64,000 nucleotides of DNA from Edaphobacter acidisoli (GTDB lineage Bacteria; Acidobacteriota; Terriglobia; Terriglobales; Acidobacteriaceae), in the NCBI RefSeq assembly GCF_014642855.1, contig NZ_BMJB01000001.1, positions 372,001-436,000 on the forward strand, given 5' to 3'. Positions 19,081 through 28,554 of the stretch are shown here, in pieces. A program made the position numbers and the translations under genes. The notes beneath the pieces were generated by a model, which did no database searches, was not told the DNA's origin, and saw only the letters and a list, made by a program, of their open reading frames with translations. Within the stretch, counting starts at the first letter, position 1. The number at the start of each line of letters is the position of its first letter.

Positions 19081-20796
19081 GTGCTGCTGCAACCCAAGCT
19101 GAACATGAAGGTCTCCCAGAGACAGGTGCTGACCCCTGGCCTGGTCCAGATGGTCAGCGTGCTGGCGCTGAATAAGCTTGAGTTGAAAGAGATGATCAAC
19201 ACCGAGATGGTGGAAAATCCGGTGTTAGAAGAGTTGGAAGAGACAGCGGTCTCTCTGGACGAGCGGGCTGGGCAGGAGGGCGACCGCGAGCGCTCTGCTG
19301 AAGAAGTAGCAGCTGAGAGTGAACGTGTCGAGAAGGACCCCTTCGATGAGATCGACTTTGGCAGCTATTTTCAGGATTATCTCGATCCTGGTTTCAAGAC
19401 CGCAATGAATTTTGAAGAGATCGACAAGCCATCGTTTGAGAACTTCCTTTCGCAGCCGAGCTCATTGAGCGATCATCTCCTGTGGCAACTGGGCTCGATG
19501 TCGCTAGTGCCTGGTGTGCGAGCAGCAACGGAGCTGGTGGTAGGAAACCTCAACGAAGACGGTTATTTGATAGCCACAGATGAGGAACTGATTGGTTTGT
19601 TGCGCGAGTTCAATAGCCAGGTAACCCCCGAGCCGATTCCATTTGAGCGCGGGGTAAAGGGCAAGCTTGTGCAATCGTGGATGGCAGCATCCTTAAATGC
19701 GCATATCGAGCCTAACGGAGGTTTGTCGAATCTTGCGGCAGCGGCAGACGCGCACGAAGATCAGCAACTGTTGACCACAGTGGTGGAAGCGCGTGGCGTG
19801 GTGAATTTTCTCGACCCTGTGGGCGTTGGCGCACGCAATTTGCAGGAGTGTCTGCTGATCCAGATATGTGCACAGCGTGGCGAGGCGGGTATTGTACTTC
19901 GCAAAAGACAGATGATTGCTGCTGCAAGTGGGGCACCCGAAGACCGTCTTCGCCGTGAAGATTGCCTCACTTCCGCTTCTAATGGCAAGGGCGACATCTT
20001 CGATATCGCGACGCATATCGTCTCAAACTGCCTGGCCTTGCTGCAAAAGAAGGACATGCGCGAACTGACAAGGAACTGTGGCCGCAAAGCGGAAGAAGTT
20101 CAGGCTGCGGTGGATTTCATTCGGACGTTGGATCCACGGCCCGGTCAACGCTACAACCACTCCGAAACGCGTCTAATTGAGCCTGACGTGGCCTTCGTCA
20201 AGCGCGACGGTGAGTACGTTGTCGTGATGAATGAAGAGGACATGCCAACGCTGCGCCTGAACCAGAACTACCGCAGGATGCTGCAACAAAAGCAGACTGA
20301 CAAGGACGTCAAGGAGTACGTCAAGGAGCGATACAAATCGGCGATCCAGTTGCTCCGGAACATCGAGCAGCGCAAGAACACTATCGTGCGTACGTGCGAC
20401 GCGATTGTGCGTCGGCAGCATGATTTTCTTGAACAAGGTGTCAATGAGCTGAAGCCGATGATGATCAAGGAGGTCGCCGAAGAGATTGGTGTCCATCCTT
20501 CGACGGTCAGCCGCGCGGTTGCGAACAAGTATGTCCATACGCCGCAGGGTGTGTATGAACTTCGGTTCTTCTTCTCCGAGGCCGTGAACGGTCCTGAGGG
20601 TGGCGATCTTCCGCTGGTTCTGCTCAAGCGCAAGGTAAAGAAGTTGATCGAAGAAGAGGACCCGCGCAAACCGATGACCGATGACCAGTTGGCAGCTGAG
20701 TTGCAGCGGCAGGGAATTCAGGTAACACGCCGTACAGTGGCCAAATACCGCGAAGACATGCAGATTCCCAGCACCCACCAGCGTCGTGTACGCTAA
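19081..20796 (+). CDS. rpoN: RNA polymerase sigma-54 factor RpoN
   Basis: 571 residues from a GTG preceded by AGGAGAGAGG. Region I has LNMKVSQRQVLTPGLVQMVS, region II is acidic (about 55-110), and the helix-turn-helix EIGVHPSTVSRAVANKYVHTP is near 465. The RpoN box TRRTVAKYRE (about 549-558) that reads the -24 element is intact. The core-binding part carries extra sequence between about 180 and 300, making the protein about 90 residues longer than the usual 480. It should direct enhancer-dependent transcription. The lptB-rpoN-hpf-rapZ order matches that known from proteobacteria. Confidence 0.96.
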   Translation: MLLQPKLNMKVSQRQVLTPGLVQMVSVLALNKLELKEMINTEMVENPVLEELEETAVSLDERAGQEGDRERSAEEVAAESERVEKDPFDEIDFGSYFQDYLDPGFKTAMNFEEIDKPSFENFLSQPSSLSDHLLWQLGSMSLVPGVRAATELVVGNLNEDGYLIATDEELIGLLREFNSQVTPEPIPFERGVKGKLVQSWMAASLNAHIEPNGGLSNLAAAADAHEDQQLLTTVVEARGVVNFLDPVGVGARNLQECLLIQICAQRGEAGIVLRKRQMIAAASGAPEDRLRREDCLTSASNGKGDIFDIATHIVSNCLALLQKKDMRELTRNCGRKAEEVQAAVDFIRTLDPRPGQRYNHSETRLIEPDVAFVKRDGEYVVVMNEEDMPTLRLNQNYRRMLQQKQTDKDVKEYVKERYKSAIQLLRNIEQRKNTIVRTCDAIVRRQHDFLEQGVNELKPMMIKEVAEEIGVHPSTVSRAVANKYVHTPQGVYELRFFFSEAVNGPEGGDLPLVLLKRKVKKLIEEEDPRKPMTDDQLAAELQRQGIQVTRRTVAKYREDMQIPSTHQRRVR

Positions 20797-20823
20797 ATCT
20801 TCGAACATCTGTGAGGTGAGCGC

Positions 20824-21456
20824 ATGGGCGTCGAATACACGGGGCGACAGACGGCTGTCACAAAAAAAATCAAGCAACAGGTAGAGGCAGGGCTTACGCG
20901 TATTGAGAAGATCGTCGGCGCGGCTGTCGGCGTTCAGGTGACGTTGACAGCCCAGAAACATCGGCAGATTGCCGACATCCGCATTCAGACAAGAAGCCAG
21001 AAACTGGTTGCTGCCTGTGAGGCTTCCAATATGGAGGCTGCACTCAAGGAAGCACTCGAAAAGATCGAGCGACAGGCGGTGAGGCATAAAAAGAAGACTG
21101 GAACAATAAAGCGGCATCCGAAGGGTGAGGTAAAGGTGGGGCACGGCAAGGCGGTCATCGAAGCTGTGACGCCTACGGTGTCAAAAAGCACAGGGAAGAG
21201 CTCCGCTAAGAATCCGGATAGGATCAAGACTGTGCCAATGGTCGTGCACTCGTTCCCATTTCAATCGCCGCTCCCGGAGCCTCACATTGCTCGCACGACT
21301 GAAGGAGTAGCTTTGCGCCCTATGTCTGTTGAAGAGGCAGTGAAAGAAGCGGCGTTTCGCGACCGCGATGTGTTCATCTTCCGTGACTACTCAGAGCAGT
21401 TGATGGTGCTGCATCGCAGACGTGATGGAAAGATGGAGCTGATTGAAGTCCCATAG
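20824..21456 (+). CDS. hpf: Ribosome hibernation promoting factor, long form
   Basis: 210 residues. The N-terminal half is the S30AE domain (GVEYTGRQTAVTKKIKQQVE, later KQVEAGLTRIEKIVG-like basic and acidic helices). A linker of about 45 residues leads to the C-terminal dimerisation domain LRPMSVEEAVKEAAFRDRDV and then FIFRDYSEQLMVLHRRRDGK. The long form promotes 100S ribosome dimers in stationary phase. GAGGTGAG stands before the ATG, 27 bases after rpoN. Confidence 0.95.
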   Translation: MGVEYTGRQTAVTKKIKQQVEAGLTRIEKIVGAAVGVQVTLTAQKHRQIADIRIQTRSQKLVAACEASNMEAALKEALEKIERQAVRHKKKTGTIKRHPKGEVKVGHGKAVIEAVTPTVSKSTGKSSAKNPDRIKTVPMVVHSFPFQSPLPEPHIARTTEGVALRPMSVEEAVKEAAFRDRDVFIFRDYSEQLMVLHRRRDGKMELIEVP

Positions 21457-21488
21457 CATCAGCCGTTTCAATACAGGTTAGACCATCG

Positions 21489-22427
21489 GTGGATGCTAGG
21501 ATTGCTACGATGCCACGCAAGCGAGCGAAAAAACTAAGCACTAAGAGAACACGGAAGCGTACGAAGTTACTTCCTCACCGAGAGCTGGTGATTCTGACTG
21601 GTCTTTCGGGATCGGGAAAGCTATCGGCACTGAAAACGTTTGAAGACCTGGGCTATTACTCAGTAGACAATCTGCCACTGGAATTAGTGCCGCGTTTTGC
21701 GGATCTTGTGCGGCAATCCAACGAGATTGAGCGAGCTGCACTGGTGGTGGATGTACGCGAAGGGATTCGGCTCGACGAGTTTCCGCATCTGCTTAAGCGC
21801 GTGCGGCGTGTGCTGCCGACGCGCGTGCTCTTTCTTGAAGCTAGTGACGAAGCGCTGTTGCGTCGGTTCTCTGAGACAAGGCGTCCGCATCCATTGGGTC
21901 GCAACGACACTGTGGTGAAGTCGATTAAAGCGGAACGTAAGCGACTTGACCCCATCCGCAACGTTGCCGACATTGTGCTCGACACAACCAAGTTCACGGT
22001 GCATGATCTGCGTGCGCACATCAACGCGCAGTTCGAACGTAACGATAATGAAACGAACCTGACGATTTCGTCGAACAGCTTTGGCTTCAAAAACGGCGTG
22101 CCTGCTGAGGCCGATCTCGTCTTCGATGTGCGTTTTCTGCCCAACCCCCACTTCGTCCCGGAGTTTCGTAAGCTGACAGGCAGGCATCCCAGTGTCGCGA
22201 AGTATGTCCGCGACTTTCCGCAGACGACGCAGTTTCTCGACAAGACGACCGACATGCTCAAGTTTCTGCTCCCACATTACATCAAAGAGGGAAAGAGCTA
22301 TCTAACCGTGGCATTCGGCTGCACAGGAGGACAGCACCGCTCGGTGTTTATCGCGGAGGAGATGCGAAAGCGCCTGACTGCTGCCGGGTACAGGGTGAAG
22401 ACCTCGCACCGCGATATGCCGCGTTGA
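21489..22427 (+). CDS. rapZ: RNase adapter RapZ (YvcJ family), nucleotide-binding
   Basis: 312 residues if the GTG at 21489 is used; the ATG at 21510 gives 305. Both leave a basic N-terminal tail before the P-loop GLSGSGKLSALKTFEDLGYY and the family motif SVDNLPLELVP. The C-terminal domain has YLTVAFGCTGGQHRSVFIAE, the RapZ hallmark. In the P-loop the Ser/Thr that usually follows GSGK is Leu, with Ser next, which may weaken nucleotide binding. In E. coli RapZ controls glmS through a small RNA; whether this works here is unknown. It follows hpf with no ptsN between them. Confidence 0.93.
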   Translation: MDARIATMPRKRAKKLSTKRTRKRTKLLPHRELVILTGLSGSGKLSALKTFEDLGYYSVDNLPLELVPRFADLVRQSNEIERAALVVDVREGIRLDEFPHLLKRVRRVLPTRVLFLEASDEALLRRFSETRRPHPLGRNDTVVKSIKAERKRLDPIRNVADIVLDTTKFTVHDLRAHINAQFERNDNETNLTISSNSFGFKNGVPAEADLVFDVRFLPNPHFVPEFRKLTGRHPSVAKYVRDFPQTTQFLDKTTDMLKFLLPHYIKEGKSYLTVAFGCTGGQHRSVFIAEEMRKRLTAAGYRVKTSHRDMPR

Positions 22428-22497
22428 CCGGACGCGGAGAGGTCTGGCCAAGTAAAATGAATGGGATGAATCCTGCACAACAGAGGGACGGGCGGGC

Positions 22498-24369
22498 TTG
22501 AGACGCTTCTGGCGATTGCTGCTCTACGTGCGGCCTTACGTGCTGTATTCGCTGCTGTCGGTTTTATTGATGGCCGTGGTAGGGGCGATGGCGGCGTTTC
22601 GCCTGCTGCTCATCAAGCCTATCTTCGCCAACGTACTTAGTCCGGAGACCTCGAAGAATGTCCTTGTCTTCCCAGTGCCCCAACTGGGCTGGACGCTCGA
22701 TCTGAATTTCCTTGTGCCGCACTTTCTGCACAACGCCTGGGACGTTGTCGCATACGCGCTTATCGGCTCGGCGGTGCTGAAGTCCATCTGCGATTACACG
22801 GGCACATACCTGGCAAACTATGCAGGCTTCGGCATGATTACGGACCTGCGCAATGACCTCTACGACGCTGTGTTGCGCCGTTCGGTCGCGTTCTTTCAAA
22901 GGCACACGACGGGCACGCTGCTCTCGACGCTGATTAATGACATCGAACGTGTGCAGTTTGCCATGTCTTCAGTGCTGAGCGATTTTCTGCAGCAATTGTT
23001 CACGCTCATCTTCACGATCGGCGTAGTTATCGTCACGGGCGGGAAGCTTGCGTGGATACTGCTGCTGTTTGTACCTGTCATCATCTCGTCGGCGCGGCGC
23101 ATTGGGCGCGGCGTCAGGCGGACTACACGCAAGGAACAGGATAAGCTCGCCGATATCCAGAATATTCTGCACGAGACCATCACCGGCAACCGTATCGTGA
23201 AGGCGTTCGGCATGGAATTGTGGGAGATGGATCGCTTCCGTAAGGCGGCGGCAAAGCTCTTCCACGCCAATCTGAAGTCGATCAGCGTGCAGGCGATAAG
23301 TTCTCCGTTGATGGACGGTCTGGCTTCGGTTGCGATTGCTTTGCTGTTGTGGGTGGGTAGGCAAGAGATTGTGCACCACGAGATGACGGCCGCCTCGTTC
23401 ATCACATTTCTGGCCGCGGTGTTTACGATGTACGATCCTGTGCGGAAGTTTGCTCTCTTCTACAACAGCTTCCAGCAGGCGCTCGGCGCGAGCGAAGAGA
23501 TATTTAAGTTCATGGATGCGCAGGACGATGTACAAGAGAAGCGCCGGGCTTTTGTACTGAAGGGCTTCAACCATGGCATTGAGTTCGAACACGTAGGCTT
23601 TGCATATGCGGCGGAGGATGGCGTGCAGAAGCAGGTGCTGCATGACATCAATCTCTCTGTAAAGCCGGGCGAAGTCATCGCATTCGTCGGCCCGAGCGGA
23701 GCTGGCAAGTCTTCGCTGGTGAACCTGATTCCGCGTTTCTTCGATGTCAACGAAGGACGGATCATCTTTGACGACCACGATGTACGCGACGTGACAATTG
23801 CTTCTTTGCGCCACCAGATCGGCAAGGTGACGCAAGAGACCGTGCTCTTCAACGACACAGTGCGAAACAACATCGCCTACGGTCAGCCGGATGTGCCTCT
23901 TAGCAAGGTGGAGGAGGCCGCGAAGATGGCCTTGGCACATGACTTTATCATGAACATGCCCGAGGGATATGACACGCGGATCGGCGAGAAAGGCATGCGC
24001 TTGAGTGGCGGTGAACGCCAGCGGATTGCGATTGCGCGTGCCATTTTGAAGAACGCGCCAGTGCTGATTTTGGATGAGGCGACCTCGGCGCTCGATACTG
24101 AGAGCGAGCAGTATGTTCAAGCAGCGCTTGCGAATCTAATGCAAGGTAGGACGGTGTTTGTGATTGCCCATCGCCTCTCTACTGTTCGCCGCGCGACGCG
24201 GATTGCGGTGATCGAGAGCGGGCGCATTACGGAGATGGGTACCCACGAGGAGTTGCTGGCGCAGTCTGGAACGTACCGGCGGCTCTATGACATACAGTTC
24301 AGCGATGATGCAGGCGCAACGACAAATATAGAGACGCCCGTGACGGCGAACGTGGAGGGAACGGCTTGA
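22498..24369 (+). CDS. MsbA-type ABC exporter (membrane and ATPase domains fused)
   Basis: 623 residues from a TTG. Six membrane helices (about 15-310) precede a nucleotide-binding domain with Walker A GPSGAGKSS, signature LSGGERQRIAIARA, Walker B VLILDEATSALD and switch His in VIAHRLSTVRRA. Its placement after the lpt genes fits an MsbA-like flippase for lipid A-core, which is inference from context; other lipid or peptide exporters share this form. Its TGA overlaps the TTG start proposed for yicC. Confidence 0.9.
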   Translation: MRRFWRLLLYVRPYVLYSLLSVLLMAVVGAMAAFRLLLIKPIFANVLSPETSKNVLVFPVPQLGWTLDLNFLVPHFLHNAWDVVAYALIGSAVLKSICDYTGTYLANYAGFGMITDLRNDLYDAVLRRSVAFFQRHTTGTLLSTLINDIERVQFAMSSVLSDFLQQLFTLIFTIGVVIVTGGKLAWILLLFVPVIISSARRIGRGVRRTTRKEQDKLADIQNILHETITGNRIVKAFGMELWEMDRFRKAAAKLFHANLKSISVQAISSPLMDGLASVAIALLLWVGRQEIVHHEMTAASFITFLAAVFTMYDPVRKFALFYNSFQQALGASEEIFKFMDAQDDVQEKRRAFVLKGFNHGIEFEHVGFAYAAEDGVQKQVLHDINLSVKPGEVIAFVGPSGAGKSSLVNLIPRFFDVNEGRIIFDDHDVRDVTIASLRHQIGKVTQETVLFNDTVRNNIAYGQPDVPLSKVEEAAKMALAHDFIMNMPEGYDTRIGEKGMRLSGGERQRIAIARAILKNAPVLILDEATSALDTESEQYVQAALANLMQGRTVFVIAHRLSTVRRATRIAVIESGRITEMGTHEELLAQSGTYRRLYDIQFSDDAGATTNIETPVTANVEGTA

Positions 24370-25271
24370 GTGCCTTGTATTCGATGACGGGATATGCAAG
24401 CGTGCGGGGCTCGGTACGGGAAGACCTCGGCTTTACGCTGACTATGAAGAGCGTCAACCACAGGTTTCTCGACCTGCAGATGCGGATGCCCTCGTACTGC
24501 GATGGCTTGGAGATTCAGCTACGGCGCATCTTGAAAGAGAACCTCCGCCGCGGCCATGTGGATGTCACACTGCAGATGGAGCGGCAAGCGAGTGCAGAGG
24601 TTCGTTTGAACAGCGGGTTACTGGGTGCGTATATGCAGGCGTTTCGCGAAGCTGCCGGCCTGTATGGGTTGTCGAGCCAACCTGATCTAAGTGCAATGTT
24701 GCGTATTCCAGGGGTGATGAGCGCGGAGGGGGGGCTGAGTGCGGAGGACATATCTGCGCTGGAAACGGCGGTGTTGGCACAGGTGATGCCACTAGTTGAA
24801 AAGCTGAACGAGGTTCGCGCTCACGAAGGTGCGGCTTTGACGGCAGAGATGCGCTCATCGATGCTGCGGTTGCGCGCATTTGCTGATGAGATGGCTGGTC
24901 TGCGCAATGGTGTTCGAGAGGTGCAGTTTGAGCGCCTGCGCGTGCGGTTGGCAGAGCTGACGCAGGGGATTGCGGTCAACGAAGAACGGGTGCTGGCTGA
25001 AGCAGCGGTGCTGGCAGAAAAGAGCGATATTGAGGAAGAGATTGTTCGTCTCCGAACGCATATAGATCGCTTTCTCTCTATGCTGGATGCGGGCGGAGAG
25101 CTGGGCAAGCGTCTTGATTTTCTTCTGCAGGAGCTAAATCGCGAAGCGAATACGATGCTCTCGAAAACCAGTGCTGCGACAGGAACAAATAGCCTGCGCA
25201 TCACAGAGATTGGGTTAGAGATGAAAGCGGAGATCGAGAAGGTTCGCGAGCAAGTGCAGAACATCGAGTAA
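24366..25271 (+). CDS. yicC: YicC-family endoribonuclease
   Basis: 301 residues counting from the TTG at 24366, which overlaps the upstream stop. The ATG at 24384, giving MTGYASVRGSV, is the usual family start and is equally plausible. MTGYA at the N-terminus, SVNHRFLDLQMRMPS, and the C-terminal HIDRFLSMLDAGGELGKRLD and FLLQELNREANTMLSK are hallmarks. YicC proteins are reported to be endoribonucleases and commonly lie next to gmk, as here. Confidence 0.94.
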   Translation: MSALYSMTGYASVRGSVREDLGFTLTMKSVNHRFLDLQMRMPSYCDGLEIQLRRILKENLRRGHVDVTLQMERQASAEVRLNSGLLGAYMQAFREAAGLYGLSSQPDLSAMLRIPGVMSAEGGLSAEDISALETAVLAQVMPLVEKLNEVRAHEGAALTAEMRSSMLRLRAFADEMAGLRNGVREVQFERLRVRLAELTQGIAVNEERVLAEAAVLAEKSDIEEEIVRLRTHIDRFLSMLDAGGELGKRLDFLLQELNREANTMLSKTSAATGTNSLRITEIGLEMKAEIEKVREQVQNIE

Positions 25272-25296
25272 CCCAATACAGGACACTCAAGGGCGA

Positions 25297-25956
25297 ATGG
25301 CAGGCATACTTTTTATTATTTCGGCGCCCTCGGGCTCGGGCAAATCGACGCTGGTAGGCCAGTTGAGAACGCTGGTTGAAGGCCTGGAGTTTTCGGTCTC
25401 CTACACAACACGGGCTCCGCGCGGCTCCGAGGAAGATGGACGCGAATACCACTTCACGACCCGTGAGGAGTTCGAGAGGATGATTTCCGCGGGTGAGTTC
25501 CTGGAGTGGGCCGAAGTTTTTGGCAACTACTACGGGACTGCCGTTTCAGCACTCGACCATGCAAAGGCTGCGGGCAAGGACTTGCTACTAGACATCGACG
25601 TGCAGGGCGCTTTGCAGGTCATGAAGAAGCAGCCGGCAGCGGTTTCGATCTTCATTATGCCGCCAAGTCCGCAGGTGTTGGAGATGCGTCTGCGCCACCG
25701 TAGCGAGGCCGAACACGTAACCTCGGAGGTCGTCATCCAGCGCCGCCTCTCGCAAGCACACAATGAACTGAAGCATATTGGGGACTATCAGTATGCACTG
25801 GTGAATGATGTTCTCGAGCAGGCAGTGTCGGAGTTGCGCGCTATCGTTCTGTTCGAACGCGGCTCGCGCGATGGGGTGCAGGTCGTGGCCGAAGCGTGCA
25901 AAGCAGTTGCCGCCTCGCCAAAGTTGAAAGCGGCGCTGGAGACGTTCGGGAGATAA
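25297..25956 (+). CDS. gmk: Guanylate kinase
   Basis: 219 residues. P-loop ISAPSGSGKSTL, GMP-binding segment SYTTRAPRGSEEDGREYHF and LLLDIDVQGALQV are diagnostic. It converts GMP to GDP with ATP. It lies 25 bases after yicC and before rpoZ, the same neighbourhood as in many bacteria (yicC-gmk-rpoZ). Confidence 0.97.
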   Translation: MAGILFIISAPSGSGKSTLVGQLRTLVEGLEFSVSYTTRAPRGSEEDGREYHFTTREEFERMISAGEFLEWAEVFGNYYGTAVSALDHAKAAGKDLLLDIDVQGALQVMKKQPAAVSIFIMPPSPQVLEMRLRHRSEAEHVTSEVVIQRRLSQAHNELKHIGDYQYALVNDVLEQAVSELRAIVLFERGSRDGVQVVAEACKAVAASPKLKAALETFGR

Positions 25957-26036
25957 GGACGCGTTATCCACCACGGATTGAGGGCGACATTTTCCTCCGC
26001 GTGAGATATAAATTGGTGCAACGGGGGGTGTGACGC

Positions 26037-26249
26037 ATGACCACGGAAGATGCTTTCATCAACAAATACAGCCTGGTGAAGGGCGCAGCACGCCGCGCTC
26101 GCCAATTGCAATCTGGCGCGACGCCCATGATTAACGCGAAATCTACAAAAGCTTGCCGCGTGGCGCAGGATGAGATCACGCAGGGACACGTAAAATTTGT
26201 TCTAACAGAGCGGGAGGCAGAAGCTATCCAGGACCTTCCTGCTGAATAG
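26037..26249 (+). CDS. rpoZ: RNA polymerase omega subunit
   Basis: 70 residues. YSLVKGAARRARQLQSG followed by KACRVAQDEITQGHVKF matches the omega fold, with the conserved VKGAARRARQL helix. Omega helps assembly of the RNA polymerase beta-prime subunit and in some bacteria contributes to ppGpp binding. Its position after gmk supports the call. Confidence 0.92.
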   Translation: MTTEDAFINKYSLVKGAARRARQLQSGATPMINAKSTKACRVAQDEITQGHVKFVLTEREAEAIQDLPAE

Positions 26250-26266
26250 TCCAGTACCATAAAGCC

Positions 26267-27130
26267 ATGGCAACCGAAGCAGAGCAGCACTTGCGGGCTT
26301 ACGTCGAATACTTTCGCGACTTAGGCGTGCACAATTTCTATCGCCGCGGAGAGCCTGTCCTTGCTCCAGCTCGCACTGAGCCTGCCGTTTTGACGCAGTC
26401 TAATCCAGAGAGCTACGCTGAGCCTGCTCATCCTAAAGATCGTGATGAGCGCCCGATGGCCGTGGCTAAACCCGAATTTCAGGAGCCTCCGATAGTCAAA
26501 CTTGTAAGTTTCAACGACCTTGCCCCCTTGCCTGGTGAGCCTGTTCCTTCTGCGGGAAAAGCTGCAGCCCTGCTTGCTGTTAGGGAAGAGATCGGTGACT
26601 GTACACGTTGCCCGTTAGCCTATCTGGGAAGGCATAAAATTGTCTTCGGCGATGGCGACCCAAATGCGCGATTGATGTTTGTTGGCGAAGGCCCAGGTGC
26701 AGACGAAGACGCGCAGGGACTCCCATTTGTGGGGAAAGCAGGGCAATTGCTGAACAATATGATTGCAGCGATGGGCCTGAAACGTGAAGAGATCTACATC
26801 GCCAACATTGTGAAATGCCGTCCGCCGAACAACCGGGTACCTGAGCCGGCCGAGGCGAATGTCTGTACGCGGTTCTTACTACGTCAGATGGACATCGTCC
26901 GTCCGGAGGTTGTTGTCGCGCTCGGTGCAACCGCAGCGTTGTACCTGCTGGGTGTAAAGCGTTCGCTGAGTGCATTGCGTGGTCACTGGCACACGTGCAG
27001 GGGAGCAAAGGTGGCTGTTACGTACCACCCGGCGTTTCTTTTGCGCGATCCACGTCAGAAGGCTGAGGCGTGGAAGGACCTGCAGATGGTCATGGGCGAG
27101 ATGGGCCTGAAGGCTCCTGCGAAGCACTAA
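26267..27130 (+). CDS. Uracil-DNA glycosylase, family 4 (iron-sulfur)
   Basis: 287 residues. An N-terminal extension of about 95 residues, rich in Pro and Glu, precedes the catalytic domain. Cluster-type Cys occur in DCTRCPL (C112, C115), with further Cys in VKCRPPNNR and NVCTRF. Active-site segments are [19 protein letters not shown] and the later [10 protein letters not shown]. It removes uracil from DNA. It is 17 bases after rpoZ and probably co-transcribed. Confidence 0.95.
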   Translation: MATEAEQHLRAYVEYFRDLGVHNFYRRGEPVLAPARTEPAVLTQSNPESYAEPAHPKDRDERPMAVAKPEFQEPPIVKLVSFNDLAPLPGEPVPSAGKAAALLAVREEIGDCTRCPLAYLGRHKIVFGDGDPNARLMFVGEGPGADEDAQGLPFVGKAGQLLNNMIAAMGLKREEIYIANIVKCRPPNNRVPEPAEANVCTRFLLRQMDIVRPEVVVALGATAALYLLGVKRSLSALRGHWHTCRGAKVAVTYHPAFLLRDPRQKAEAWKDLQMVMGEMGLKAPAKH

Positions 27131-27153
27131 GAGTTTCGCGGTAAAGTAAGGGT

Positions 27154-28554
27154 GTGACGCAGACAGACCCAAAGCTGATCCTGATTACGCTGCTGGTAGA
27201 GCTGGGCGTAGCGGCAGCCGTGTCTACGTCTCTGTCACGGTCGAAGACATTCAAAGATCTGCTGTTGATGTCACACCGAAGCAGGCGTCAAACGGCCTCG
27301 CTCGTGGCCATCATCTGTGTTCCCCTGACACTTGGTGTGTGGATACGTACGATCGTGCCGAACTTTCTGGCCGCCGATCTTTCGTTTGAGACCACAATTC
27401 TGTTGGGAATCCTTGTAGGGCCTATTCCTGCGATGGTTGGTGGTGCGGTTTTGTCGCTGCCGGCTTTGCTGCATCATGAGTTTCTTGCGCTGCCTGTAAA
27501 TCTGGCTGTTGCAGCAATCGCCGGAATGTTTGGCCGCTTTACCGATTCCGAAGATGTGTGGTCGTTTTCGCCGATGATTGACTTGAGCATCTATCGATGG
27601 GTGACGCGCAATCTTCGCAGGCCTCAGCTCGATCGGCAGATTCTGCTGCTGGTTCTGATCGCTGGAATGCAGTTCTCAACCAGCATGCTGGCACGGTTTC
27701 ACCCAAAGCATTTTTTTGAACTGCACTCGAACGTGTGGTGGGTCGAACTGCTCATCTGTGCTTGCGCCCCTGTAGTAGTCGGGATCCCGTTGAAGATTTG
27801 GAACGCCGTGCGCGTGGAACGGAAGCTTGAAGAGCAGGGAAGGTTGTTGCTGGAGGCGAGACTTGATGCTCTGCAACGGCAGATTAATCCGCACTTCCTG
27901 TTCAATACATTGAATTCAATTACCTCGCTGGTGCGCTCGGAGCCAGAGCTGGCTCGCGAGATGATCGTCAAACTTGCCAATATTCTGCGAGTGTTGCTCA
28001 AAGAGCGTGAGGCGTTTGTCCCCTTCCGCGACGAGCTTGCATTCACCGACGATTATTTGCACATTGAGGTGGTACGCTTCGGCGAAAAGCTTAAGGTGGT
28101 GAAGGAAATAGCCGACGACACCCTAGATATTGTGGTTCCTGGCATGTTATTGCAGCCACTGATTGAAAATAGCATCAAGCACGGGCTTGAGCCGCGTATC
28201 AGCGGAGGCACAGTAACGCTACGCAGCAAGGTTACTGATGACGGCATGTTGCTGGTTGAGGTAGAAGACGACGGCGTAGGGATGGCTCCTGAGCACAACG
28301 ACGCCTCGCCCATTAGCGGGATCGTGCCGCCGGGAACAGGTATTGGCGTAAAGAACGTACGCGAGCGAATGGAGGTTATGTATGGCGACAAGGCGCGTGT
28401 CGAGATTAACAGCAGGCCTGGGCGCGGAACAAAAGTAAGCCTGCTGATGCCGATCCTGGATGCCCATGCAGAAGCCTGGGGGCCAATCGGTGGCGCCGGT
28501 GAAGCCATCAGTCACTTTGTCGAAGACGCAGTGCGGGCGATGACGCGGTCGTAG
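27154..28554 (+). CDS. LytS/YehU-type membrane sensor histidine kinase
   Basis: 466 residues from a GTG. The N-terminal half has several membrane helices of the 5TM-LYT kind (VGPIPAMVGGAVLSLPALLHH). The cytoplasmic part has the LytS-type H-box LQRQINPHFLFNTLNSITSL and the ATPase segments LIENSIKHGLEP and GTGIGVKNVRERM. Such kinases normally pair with LytTR response regulators, but the next gene is bshA on the other strand, so the partner is elsewhere. Its 3' end overlaps the end of bshA by 43 bases. Confidence 0.92.
   Translation: MTQTDPKLILITLLVELGVAAAVSTSLSRSKTFKDLLLMSHRSRRQTASLVAIICVPLTLGVWIRTIVPNFLAADLSFETTILLGILVGPIPAMVGGAVLSLPALLHHEFLALPVNLAVAAIAGMFGRFTDSEDVWSFSPMIDLSIYRWVTRNLRRPQLDRQILLLVLIAGMQFSTSMLARFHPKHFFELHSNVWWVELLICACAPVVVGIPLKIWNAVRVERKLEEQGRLLLEARLDALQRQINPHFLFNTLNSITSLVRSEPELAREMIVKLANILRVLLKEREAFVPFRDELAFTDDYLHIEVVRFGEKLKVVKEIADDTLDIVVPGMLLQPLIENSIKHGLEPRISGGTVTLRSKVTDDGMLLVEVEDDGVGMAPEHNDASPISGIVPPGTGIGVKNVRERMEVMYGDKARVEINSRPGRGTKVSLLMPILDAHAEAWGPIGGAGEAISHFVEDAVRAMTRS

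Noticed and set aside
22969..24120. Long antisense frame (383 codons) inside the MsbA-type exporter gene
   Set aside because: The exporter has all ATPase motifs on the other strand; the antisense product has none and no upstream start signals.
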